DNA of 12,348 nt from Bacteroidales bacterium (GTDB lineage: Bacteria; Bacteroidota; Bacteroidia; Bacteroidales; WCHB1-69): contig JAIROC010000524.1 in NCBI GenBank assembly GCA_031257735.1, forward strand, positions 1 through 12,348, in the 5' to 3' direction. Positions within the stretch are counted from its first letter, which is position 1. Each line of letters opens with the position of its first letter. A program made the translations under genes and the position numbers. Positions 1-6,243 of this stretch are shown here, piece by piece. The notes under the pieces are model-generated. The model did not search any database. It saw only the letters and a program-made list of their open reading frames with translations, and was not told the origin of the DNA.

Positions 1-114
1 CGTTATGGTCGATCTCCTGCGCTGTACGCCTTGTATGATAAAGAAAAGAATGCTTTTATTTGGAATAGCGTAGAAGGAAAAGAATTAGTAGTATATGAGT
101 ATAAATTAAATTAA
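1..114 (+). CDS. C-terminal end of a secreted repeat-family paralogue (5' truncated by window edge)
   Basis: Only the last 37 codons are in the window, and the frame is open from base 1 to the TAA at 112-114. The last 27 residues, from YDKEKNAFIW to the end, differ from the C-terminus of the next gene only at N-S-V versus N-A-V. The final residues VEGKELVVYEY are also shared with the gene after that. This makes it the third visible member of a tandem paralogue family. The function of the C-terminal motif is unknown; its strict conservation next to divergent middles suggests a shared structural cap or a secretion/anchoring signal, but it does not resemble a Por/T9SS sorting domain that I recognise. 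An 11-bp spacer separates it from the next start, identical to the spacer after the next gene. Confidence 0.85.
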   Translation, partial: RYGRSPALYALYDKEKNAFIWNSVEGKELVVYEYKLN

Positions 115-245
115 AAAATACAGTTATGAAAAAAATATTATTTATCACGCTGTTTCTTGCAACGCTTGCAGACGGCACAAACGCACAAAACAACACTAAC
201 ACTAAACTTAATCGTACGTTACTATTTACACTCAGCGCAAACGAG
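34..245 (+). repeat. Conserved gene-junction repeat, copy 1
   Basis: This stretch covers the end of one paralogue, the 11-bp spacer and the first 40 codons of the next. It aligns without gaps to 1443-1654 at an offset of 1409 bp, with about a dozen mismatches counted by eye. Similarity drops sharply after the conserved G-A-N-E/S-A-N-E codons. A repeat of this length and identity is a natural substrate for unequal homologous recombination. Confidence 0.9.
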
Positions 246-1523
246 GAAATATTATTGGGGGAATACTTTGTTTTTCAAAAATTAAATCAAAATCGCTTCG
301 CATGTATCATTTATGATACGCTGAATAACACATATACCTTTGTGTTTAATGGGAAACGGATTGCACAGGATAAATGGAGACCTTTCGTTCATTACCTGAA
401 CGTGAACGAAGAAAATGGCTACGTAGTCGAATACACATGGCAGGAAAAGAATTATGCAAACATAAAAGGAAAAGTTTATGTACCTTTCGATGGAGAACTG
501 TACTTTGCTGAAGACAATGAAGGCAACGAGATTTACGACAGATTTTATTATCGCAAAAAGGAAGGTGAAAATATCAATTATTACGTACACTATAGTGGGA
601 CAATAGATGGACCCTTTGATAAGGTAAAATTTCCCGACGAAACCGCTGCTGCTGCAGGCTGTGAATACCTTTACCTGCTCGCAGACCAATGGTATGAGCA
701 TTACAAGAATGATAAAAACAAATTATCACAACAGTCCTTTCGTTACAGCGAAAATGGAAAATGGTATGTAAATATTAATGGTAACCCAAGCAGAGGTTAT
801 GATGAGGTTTATTATTTACATTTCACCGAAAGCGGAAAATATATTTATCGTTACAGAGAAAATGGGAAAGAGTATGTAAATATCAATGGCAGCCCAAGCA
901 GAGGATATGATTATGTTTTTTCTTTACATTTGACCGAAAGCGGAAAATATGCTTATTGTTACAAAGAAAATGGAAAATACTATGTAAATATCAATGGTGA
1001 TGGCATCTCCAAATACGATAATGTTCATGATTTGCAATTAACAGAAGGTGGAAAATATGCGTATAGTTATGTGGAAAATGGAAATTTGTATGTGAGTATT
1101 AACGGCAAGGCAAGTAGAGTGTGTTATAATTATGATAATGATAATGAAGAACACGATGCTTACTATGCTTATAATAATATTCAGCTAACTGAAAGTGGAT
1201 TTTCTTTTTATTTTGATAAAGGAACAGGAAAATTATTTCAAAATGAAAATGGAAAAGAAAAGGAAACTCCATATATAGAGGGAGGAGAAGCCTATTGGGG
1301 ACTATTTTACGGACATTATAATAATAGCCCTTATAATTTTTCATCCACAAATCAGGCGCATGAATTTTATTCAATTTGCGAATACGAATACGTGGTAATC
1401 GATGGCAAGTGTTACGGAAAAGCACCCGCCATACGTGCTTGGTATGATAAAGAAAAGAATGCTTTTATTTGGAATGCAGTAGAAGGAAAAGAATTAGTAG
1501 TATATGAGTATAAATTAAATTAA
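126..1523 (+). CDS. Secreted protein with 36-residue tandem repeats, tandem paralogue family
   Basis: I do not recognise a named family. A signal peptide is clear: MKK, a hydrophobic stretch at about residues 4-15, and cleavage probably after A20 (TNA-QNN), so the product is exported. Residues 206 to about 349 hold four units with a period of exactly 36 residues, starting at 206, 242, 278 and 314. Each unit carries ENGKxYVNING, then a YD core and LTESGKY. The Tyr- and Gly-rich beta-strand pattern resembles WG/KWG-type or beta-propeller-like repeats, which is inference. The C-terminus (CYGKAPAIRAWYDKEK, then EGKELVVYEYKLN) is shared with the neighbouring copies. The start at 126 is supported by the signal peptide and by the same start context in the next gene. 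There is no Shine-Dalgarno site; the spacer is AAAATACAGTT. A surface or extracellular binding role is possible but unproven. Confidence 0.85.
   Translation: MKKILFITLFLATLADGTNAQNNTNTKLNRTLLFTLSANEEILLGEYFVFQKLNQNRFACIIYDTLNNTYTFVFNGKRIAQDKWRPFVHYLNVNEENGYVVEYTWQEKNYANIKGKVYVPFDGELYFAEDNEGNEIYDRFYYRKKEGENINYYVHYSGTIDGPFDKVKFPDETAAAAGCEYLYLLADQWYEHYKNDKNKLSQQSFRYSENGKWYVNINGNPSRGYDEVYYLHFTESGKYIYRYRENGKEYVNINGSPSRGYDYVFSLHLTESGKYAYCYKENGKYYVNINGDGISKYDNVHDLQLTEGGKYAYSYVENGNLYVSINGKASRVCYNYDNDNEEHDAYYAYNNIQLTESGFSFYFDKGTGKLFQNENGKEKETPYIEGGEAYWGLFYGHYNNSPYNFSSTNQAHEFYSICEYEYVVIDGKCYGKAPAIRAWYDKEKNAFIWNAVEGKELVVYEYKLN
741..1172 (+). repeat. Four in-frame 108-bp tandem repeats within the coding region
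   Basis: Units start at 741, 849, 957 and 1065, each 108 bp or 36 codons. The first three are also similar at the DNA level, for example around AATGGAAAATGGTATGTAAA and ACCGAAAGCGGAAAATAT. The fourth is more diverged and runs into an acidic Asp/Asn/Glu-rich insert. Retained DNA similarity points to fairly recent unit duplication or gene conversion. Confidence 0.85.
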
Positions 1524-1654
1524 AAAATACAGTTATGAAAAAATTATTATTTATCATGCTGTTTCTTGCAACACTTGCAGGCAGCACAAACGCACAAAAC
1601 AACACTAACACTAAACTTAAACGTACGTTATTGTTTACACTCGGCGCAAACGAG
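1443..1654 (+). repeat. Conserved gene-junction repeat, copy 2
   Basis: This is the second copy of the junction at 34-245. It covers the last 27 codons of the 465-residue gene, the identical AAAATACAGTT spacer and the first 40 codons of the 583-residue gene. A shorter piece of the same sequence, about 36 identical bases of the 3' tail, recurs at 3242-3277. There it leads into a different gene instead of another paralogue. Confidence 0.9.
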
Positions 1655-3286
1655 AAGATAGTACCCGAAAATTTTTCCTTTTTATTAGATAGCAGTGGCA
1701 TTAAGTATTATTGTTTGACAGAAAGTGATAAATACAACAACAGTAAATACGAAAACCAATTGATTATAAATGGAACAATTGTTGAAACAGCTCGTCTCAT
1801 TAAGATTTATTCAGAAAATGTCTTTAATAAAGATGAGTTTATCTATACATACTTTACTAAAGCGCAGGATGAAGATTCAAGATATGAAGGTTTTTTAAAA
1901 TATAATAATAAAACGTATGGACCATATCAAGATGTTGCTTTTGAGGACTCCCCAGTAGAATGCATTTTTTTTAAACAAATGGAAAAATATTTTGTACTGC
2001 TGTTGCCTGATGAACGTATAATAGGCCCTATACAAGGTGCGAATAGTGCAGAGAAGATAGACGTTGCCTATTATTTGAATGGAGTTAGCATTATCACTGC
2101 TTTTCAAAGAGAACCATGGGGAACAACAGTTTATTATAACGGGGAATATTTATATAAGAACAACAATGTCATTGAACAATTTTACAATGTCATTTCCAAC
2201 AAAAAAGGAGATTGTTTTTTCATAGAAACACATACAAAAGGCGAAACCTATTTCAATGGTTCTTCAATTGGAGAAACTTCCTCGTATTATAAATTGACGG
2301 ATGATGGGATGTATATCTATTGCTATTATAACAAAGATGAGAAAAAAGTATATTTAAATATTAATGGAAATGCATTTGGCGGGTTTGATCAGGTAAAAAA
2401 CTACGATATAAATAACAAAGGCGACTATATCTACAGATACGTAAAAGACGACAAGGACTATGTAAACGTAAATGGTAAAACAGTTGGCATACACGATAAC
2501 ATAGATGATTATATAGAAGAATTTGTTGATGGTGTAACTGCTATATTGGGCGGTAATAATCTTGGAGGGGCAAGTTGTGCCTATGGTTTTGATGCTCCTA
2601 TTATCAATGATAAAGGAGAATACATATACGCCTATCGTACAAATGGACAATATTATATATCTATAAACGGTCATTCTAAAGGCCCATATGAAGGAACTTG
2701 GAGGCCATATATTGATAATAAAGGAAACTACATATATCCATGTAAGTCGGGCAACAAATTCTATATTGTATATAACGATAAAAAGGATTTATTAGAAGAT
2801 GTAGATGCTTCATTGGGATTGGAATTGGTATTCCCTGATTATTACATGACAAGAAATGGGCATTATATATATCACTATAATAAAAATGGAAAATCGTATG
2901 TGAATGTAGAGGGTCAAATTCATGGACCGTATGATAAAACATGGGGTTGTAATAACATAGATGAGAACGGAGTATATGGATACTGTTATTCTAAAGACGG
3001 AAAAGATTATATCTGTGAAAATGGCAAACATTATTTATTAGAACAGACAAAACAGAACAGCAAAAACATCTTAAAAAAAATACAAACAGATAGCAAAACT
3101 TTCATTTCAGAAGATAAGAAAAACATGATGTTGTGTAGCTCCAAATATTCTTATGTCTTAATCAATAATCAAAAATACGGTAACGGAAAAATTTTAGAGG
3201 CGACTTACGATTCAAAATTAAACGCTTTTTACTGGATTTCCGTAGAAGGAAAAGAATTAGTAGTATATGAGTATAAAATGGATTAA
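1535..3286 (+). CDS. Secreted Tyr/Gly-rich repeat protein, second full paralogue
   Basis: This 583-residue product shares its first 40 residues almost exactly with the preceding gene, including the signal peptide (cleavage probably after A20, TNA-QNN). The last 13 residues (EGKELVVYEYKMD) are also nearly shared. The middle is different and longer. Degenerate repeat units with GxYIYxY, a short charged turn, then YxNxNG and GPYD/GGFD can be seen around residues 257-320, 355-395, 440-470 and 475-500. They are less regular than in the 465-residue copy. Residues 505-535 are Lys/Asn-rich without the repeat pattern. No catalytic motif is visible. The fold is probably an all-beta repeat structure related to WG-type repeats, by inference only. 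Its last 20 bp overlap the start of the downstream lysozyme-like gene, which suggests translational coupling. Confidence 0.85.
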   Translation: MKKLLFIMLFLATLAGSTNAQNNTNTKLKRTLLFTLGANEKIVPENFSFLLDSSGIKYYCLTESDKYNNSKYENQLIINGTIVETARLIKIYSENVFNKDEFIYTYFTKAQDEDSRYEGFLKYNNKTYGPYQDVAFEDSPVECIFFKQMEKYFVLLLPDERIIGPIQGANSAEKIDVAYYLNGVSIITAFQREPWGTTVYYNGEYLYKNNNVIEQFYNVISNKKGDCFFIETHTKGETYFNGSSIGETSSYYKLTDDGMYIYCYYNKDEKKVYLNINGNAFGGFDQVKNYDINNKGDYIYRYVKDDKDYVNVNGKTVGIHDNIDDYIEEFVDGVTAILGGNNLGGASCAYGFDAPIINDKGEYIYAYRTNGQYYISINGHSKGPYEGTWRPYIDNKGNYIYPCKSGNKFYIVYNDKKDLLEDVDASLGLELVFPDYYMTRNGHYIYHYNKNGKSYVNVEGQIHGPYDKTWGCNNIDENGVYGYCYSKDGKDYICENGKHYLLEQTKQNSKNILKKIQTDSKTFISEDKKNMMLCSSKYSYVLINNQKYGNGKILEATYDSKLNAFYWISVEGKELVVYEYKMD

Positions 3287-3980
3287 GAGCGGGATTATAT
3301 TCTTTTTTATGGAGGCAGGAATAATGACATGTATCGGACAGGGCGAGGCTTATATTGTCCTTTATCCGGAAGAGAGCATAGAAGCCAAAGCATTTTATGA
3401 CGAACATAAAAACCTGTTTGAAACAGCGGCGCAAGAGCTTGGCTTAAGTTCTGAATTTCTGTTTTCCATAGTAGCACCCGAACTTACGCAATACAGTTAC
3501 CTGCGTAACAGGTTGGAGACTTATTCGCTTAAGGTGTTATACGTGCAGCGCGGCAAATCGTATGCCGATTTTTCAATAGGTTATTTTCAAATGAAACCAT
3601 CGTTTATTGAGCGCTTGGAAACGTATTTGTCATTAGATACGCTTTTGCGATCAAAGTATTCTTCGTATCTGTTTACCGACCCCGAAGCAAGGACTTCACG
3701 CGTAGAAAGGATAGACAGACTTAATACGGTAGCATGGCAAATAAAGTATCTGTCACTGTTTTGCGAGACAGTAAACAGAAAATTCGGCAAACTTGCTTTT
3801 TCAAACGAAGAAGAAAAGCTACGCTTTTATGCTTCCGCCTACAATTGCGGTTTTTACAAGTCGGAACAGCAGATAAAAGAAACAGAGCAAAAAGCGCTCT
3901 TTCCTCATTTTTCAAAACAAAAATTCAAATATGCCGATATAAGCGTATTGTTTTACAGAGAAATTATGAATGAAAAGTAA
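3267..3980 (+). CDS. Secreted lysozyme/lytic transglycosylase-like protein
   Basis: The 237-residue product has a hydrophobic N-terminus (about residues 7-23, with a Glu at 16) consistent with a weak signal peptide. Three motifs in order resemble the lysozyme-like fold of soluble lytic transglycosylases. First is a Glu in PEL at residue 72, at the end of a helix. Second is SIGYFQMKPSF at 103-113, comparable to the G-L-M-Q-x-x-P motif. Third is YASAYNCGF at 188-196, comparable to A-A-Y-N-A-G. From this I infer a peptidoglycan-cleaving or peptidoglycan-binding protein in the periplasm, with Glu72 as the candidate catalytic acid. The start at 3267 lies inside the 3' tail shared by the upstream paralogues and gives a 20-bp overlap. 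An internal ATG at 3309 is the alternative but would shorten the export signal. The family assignment rests on motif order only. Confidence 0.6.
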   Translation: MSIKWIKSGIIFFFMEAGIMTCIGQGEAYIVLYPEESIEAKAFYDEHKNLFETAAQELGLSSEFLFSIVAPELTQYSYLRNRLETYSLKVLYVQRGKSYADFSIGYFQMKPSFIERLETYLSLDTLLRSKYSSYLFTDPEARTSRVERIDRLNTVAWQIKYLSLFCETVNRKFGKLAFSNEEEKLRFYASAYNCGFYKSEQQIKETEQKALFPHFSKQKFKYADISVLFYREIMNEK

Positions 3981-4062
3981 ACGAAAAAAATCATTAAATA
4001 AAAAATATTGTCGAGAAGAATAAAAAAAATAAATATTGTAACAAAAAAAAATTTAAAGTAAA

Positions 4063-4848
4063 ATGAAAAAAATATTAGTATTATTATGTGTATTGACATG
4101 TAGTATGTCAAATGTAAAAGCTCAAACAAAGGAAGAGATACGCGCTGCCTTGGAGCAGACTTGTAAAATGATGGCGCCGTACATGATTGACGAAGAATTA
4201 AAAGAACAATTTGAGATTTTTGGTATAACGGAAGATTGTTATTGTAACGCTTTTGTCGAAACTATGATGGAGAAATTGTTGCCCCAATTAGAAGGCAAAG
4301 AAATGACAATGGAAATATATATGAAAATCATGCAGAAGTTAATAGACGAAACTACACCTGAACATGTTGAATTTGCAGCATATTTTACTTCCGTTCTTGA
4401 AAAAAAATGTGCGAATGCAGGAATGTTTTCTTCTTCAGTTACTGTTAAAGGACCTTCAAAAGGAACTATTTCCCTGTCAAAATATGGGACAATGCACAAA
4501 ATCAAAGTAACCATAGGAAAATCGGAGAAATATTTCACTATGGATACAGGCGCAGATAATTCACTTATCACCAAGTCATACGCCCGTGAACTGGAAGATA
4601 TGAACCTCATCCAACCGAAAGATTATATAGAACCCGCTGAATATATAGGCATACATGACAAAAAAGCGGTTTTACATAAACGGGTTCAATTGAACAATAT
4701 TAGAATTGGCGATTTTACGCTGGACAATGTAATCCTTGTTATTGGTAATGACGATTCAAGCGGATTACTGCTTGGAAAAGATATTTTGAATGCTTTTCAA
4801 TCATGGAACATCAATAATAACAATTCAACTTTGGAACTAGTAAAATAA
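4063..4848 (+). CDS. Secreted retropepsin-like aspartic protease with N-terminal Cys-containing domain
   Basis: A signal peptide spans residues 1-20, with cleavage probably at VKA-QTK. Residues 21-120 form a helical, charged region with cysteines at 34, 59, 61 and 116 that could form disulfides after export. Residues 133-261 match the single-domain clan AA aspartic protease fold. The catalytic motif is FTMDTGADNSLI, with the Asp at residue 161. The late hydrophobic-Gly motif is LLLGKDIL at about 235-242, followed by a WNINNNNSTLELV strand. Only one D-T-G is present, so the active enzyme should be a homodimer as in retropepsins. The substrate is unknown. An 82-bp AT-rich gap separates it from the lysozyme-like gene. 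In that gap a TTG at 4008 lies 19 bp before TAAATATTG at 4030, a poor fit to the Bacteroidota promoter. The next gene follows after 7 bp. Confidence 0.85.
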   Translation: MKKILVLLCVLTCSMSNVKAQTKEEIRAALEQTCKMMAPYMIDEELKEQFEIFGITEDCYCNAFVETMMEKLLPQLEGKEMTMEIYMKIMQKLIDETTPEHVEFAAYFTSVLEKKCANAGMFSSSVTVKGPSKGTISLSKYGTMHKIKVTIGKSEKYFTMDTGADNSLITKSYARELEDMNLIQPKDYIEPAEYIGIHDKKAVLHKRVQLNNIRIGDFTLDNVILVIGNDDSSGLLLGKDILNAFQSWNINNNNSTLELVK

Positions 4849-4855
4849 AAAAAAC

Positions 4856-5140
4856 ATGTTTACAATTAATGGGATAGGAACTAAATTATACGGTCGCGCT
4901 GATGAGGACAGTAAGGGCGCTTATACTGCTACAAAATGGGTTGTATTTCTTTTTTTTCCGATAATACCGATTTGCTCATATCGTGTATTATCCGAAGAGG
5001 ATGGAATTTTTTCAAGCAAATATCAACTAATACCTGTCCCATTAAATAAAAGACAGGTATTGAGAACATACCTTGCCGCTTTTAGTATACTTATTTTACT
5101 TTTTGCATTTATTAGAATTATCATTTATTTTGACATTTAA
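4856..5140 (+). CDS. Small membrane protein of the IGTKLYG / TKW-PIIP-SYRV type
   Basis: The 94-residue product starts INGIGTKLYGRADED, then has TATKWVVFLFFPIIPICSYRV across a first membrane segment at about 27-43. A second membrane segment lies at about 71-92. I recall this N-terminal pattern (G-I-G-T-x-x-Y-G, then T-K-W and P-I-I-P-x-x-S-Y-R-V) as a recurring module in uncharacterised bacterial membrane proteins, but I cannot attach a family name with confidence. It follows the aspartic protease by 7 bp and precedes the next gene by 11 bp, so all three are probably co-transcribed. No function can be given. Confidence 0.75.
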   Translation: MFTINGIGTKLYGRADEDSKGAYTATKWVVFLFFPIIPICSYRVLSEEDGIFSSKYQLIPVPLNKRQVLRTYLAAFSILILLFAFIRIIIYFDI

Positions 5141-5151
5141 CTATTAAAACA

Positions 5152-5607
5152 ATGGAAGAACAAGAAATTACTACAGAGATAGACAATATCGGACAAGAAA
5201 AGGAAAAGGGTAATGATGACAAATCATTTGGACATCTTGGCGTATTGTTGGCATTATGCTGGATAGAAAGATATTTTTCTCCTTTGAGAATTGTTGCCTG
5301 TATATTCGCGGCTACCTTTCTTTTTTCCCGCCGTTATTATTTCATAAGCCGTGTACTCGGATTTTTAGTAATAGCTGGTCATGTATGTTGGTATTTCATT
5401 TTACCGCAAAACAACAATAATATGTATTATAATTCAAGCAAATGGAATAAGGATAATATAAAAAAACGACAAACCTTTTTCGCGGAAAGAAGCAATTTTT
5501 ATCCCCCAAATAAAATATCGTGTTTGTTGCCGTTTTTTTTTATTGATTTTTTTGTTGGATATATAATAAAATTTGTTATATTTGCAGAACAGTTTTTGAA
5601 GGATTAA
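5152..5607 (+). CDS. Hypothetical multi-spanning membrane protein
   Basis: I do not recognise a family for this 151-residue product. The N-terminus (1-25) is acidic and soluble. Hydrophobic segments lie at about 29-38, 46-59, 67-84 and 123-144, separated by an Asn-rich loop at about 86-101. The C-terminal part is encoded by very T-rich DNA, including runs of T at about 5533-5540 and 5547-5553. A promoter-like element pointing downstream lies inside these last codons. A frameshift or an unusual extension of the C-terminus can therefore not be excluded. The first half is the better supported part of the gene. It lies 11 bp after the preceding small membrane protein. Confidence 0.6.
   Translation: MEEQEITTEIDNIGQEKEKGNDDKSFGHLGVLLALCWIERYFSPLRIVACIFAATFLFSRRYYFISRVLGFLVIAGHVCWYFILPQNNNNMYYNSSKWNKDNIKKRQTFFAERSNFYPPNKISCLLPFFFIDFFVGYIIKFVIFAEQFLKD
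5555..5584 (+). promoter_or_regulatory. Bacteroidota-type promoter (TTG-N19-TATATTTG)
   Basis: TTG at 5555-5557 is followed after exactly 19 bases by TATATTTG at 5577-5584, a full match to the -7 consensus TAnnTTTG of Bacteroides promoters. Transcription would start near 5590 and run into the 41-bp repeat array. The element lies inside the end of the preceding coding region, and no other gene starts close behind it. Confidence 0.6.
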
Positions 5608-5730
5608 TTGATTACGTAAATACAAGAAATAGAGGTGTTTATAAAAATAAACGAATAAAAATGAAGGTTAGAAATTGTCTGATTTTGGAATATGTCAAAC
5701 TAATGAAATTTATTTTCATCTATTTTGGGG

Positions 5731-5762
5731 TTTGTGTAAAAAACTTCACAGCGTATATTTTG
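5731..5762 (+). promoter_or_regulatory. Second promoter-like element directly before the repeat array
   Basis: TTTG at 5731-5734 is followed after 19 bases by TATATTTTG at 5754-5762. That is the Bacteroides -7 motif with one extra T, so it is weaker than the element at 5555. Transcription would begin at about 5770, some 25 bp before the first repeat unit. The spacing supports it; the imperfect -7 box lowers confidence. Confidence 0.4.
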
Positions 5763-5792
5763 TTTAATTTCATTTGTTTGTATTTTTTAAAT

Positions 5793-5806
5793 GCGCTACG
5801 TAGCGC
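5793..5806. repeat. 14-bp perfect palindrome at the array edge
   Basis: GCGCTACGTAGCGC is a perfect palindrome covering the start of the first 41-bp unit. In the later units this position instead reads CAGTACTG, an 8-bp palindrome. The first unit is therefore specialised, and the palindromic character is kept although the bases differ. Confidence 0.8.
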
Positions 5807-6040
5807 CGTTTCATACGTTCGAAATTTTCGAACAAGCTACGCAGTACTGTTTCATACATTCGAAATTTTCGAACAAGCCACGCAGTACTGTTTCATACGT
5901 TCGAAATTTTCGAACAAGCCACGCAGTACTGTTTCATTCATTCGAAATTTTCGAACAAGCTACGCAGTACTGTTTCATTCGTTCGAAATTTTCGAACAAG
6001 CTACGCAGTACTGTTTCATTCGTTCGAAATTTTCGAACAA
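5795..6040. repeat. Six tandem 41-bp repeats with palindromic cores
   Basis: Units start at 5795, 5836, 5877, 5918, 5959 and 6000. Each is exactly 41 bp with no spacer and is nearly identical to the others. Every unit contains GAAATTTTCGAAC, preceded by GTTC or ATTC, giving an inverted repeat of the form GTTCGAAA-T-TTTCGAAC (for example 5817-5833). Units 2-6 also carry CAGTACTG. Units differ mainly at a few positions (GCT/GCC, CATAC/CATTC, CG/CA before TTCG). The period is not a multiple of three, so a repeat protein is unlikely. A protein-binding iteron-like array or a chain of RNA hairpins are the main options. Confidence 0.9.
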
Positions 6041-6080
6041 ACCACATAACCCTTTTTCATTCATTATAATAATGAATAAA
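6041..6080. repeat. Diverged seventh repeat unit ending in a hairpin
   Basis: This stretch continues the array in phase: ACCACA aligns to GCTACG, and TTTTTCATTCATT aligns to TGTTTCATTCGTT. It then loses the TTCGAA core but still forms an inverted repeat, ATTCATT-ATAAT-AATGAAT, at 6059-6077. The hairpin sits where the core of the other units lies. It is not followed by a T-run, so it is not a standard terminator. Confidence 0.6.
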
Positions 6081-6150
6081 TGGATAAAGATTTTAAATTC
6101 AAAACAAAAATATAGTAGTTAAATAAATTATAAACAAAAAAGTAAAGAAA

Positions 6151-6243
6151 ATGAAGAAAACAATTAACAGTCGCATTCAATTGCGCGATTTAAAAAAATT
6201 AAAAATCAATAGAGTACTAACAAAAAATAAGAAAGAAAAATGA
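6151..6243 (+). CDS. 30-residue basic peptide overlapping the DUF6261 gene start
   Basis: An ATG at 6151 opens a 30-codon frame beginning MKKTINSRIQLRDLKKLK. It ends at TGA 6241-6243, which overlaps the next ATG (6240-6242) as ATGA. The product would be strongly basic with many Lys and Arg residues and no membrane segment. The ATGA overlap is typical of translational coupling, so it may be a leader peptide that sets translation of the following gene. In such AT-rich DNA a short frame can also arise by chance, and I see no family resemblance. The alternative, that it is an old N-terminal part of the following gene, would require a frameshift. Confidence 0.4.
   Translation: MKKTINSRIQLRDLKKLKINRVLTKNKKEK

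Larger units (their letters stand above)
5608..6239. other. 632-bp stretch without a convincing long gene
   Basis: The stretch contains two promoter-like elements, six 41-bp palindromic repeats, a diverged seventh unit with its own hairpin, and a 30-codon frame at its 3' end. Long open frames can be read through the array, but this is expected because a 41-bp unit is read in all three frames in turn and the unit has few stop triplets on this strand. They have no signal peptide or family resemblance. The array looks noncoding. Confidence 0.65.

Noticed and set aside
282..701. 139-codon - strand frame opposite the first complete repeat-protein gene
   Set aside because: It is a shadow frame; the + strand gene has a signal peptide and paralogues, while the - strand product is a Cys/Phe-rich artefact.
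3734..3973. 79-codon + strand frame inside the lysozyme-like gene
   Set aside because: It is an alternative frame wholly inside a better supported gene, with no start context or domain of its own.
4008..4038. Promoter for the aspartic protease gene (TTG-N19-TAAATATTG)
   Set aside because: The spacing is right, but the -7 box departs from TAnnTTTG in very AT-rich DNA, so it is not listed as a feature.
5434..5625. 63-codon - strand frame opposite the end of the membrane protein
   Set aside because: It is Lys/Phe-rich sequence opposite T-rich DNA, and it overlaps a consensus promoter on the other strand.
5795..6040. CRISPR array
   Set aside because: The repeats are directly adjacent without unique spacers, and no cas gene is present.
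5661..6122. 153-codon open frame through the 41-bp repeats, and the overlapping 92-codon frame at 5791-6069
   Set aside because: Both frames are open only because the 41-bp unit has few stops and is read in all three phases. The predicted proteins are the same repeat in shifted frames, with no family resemblance.
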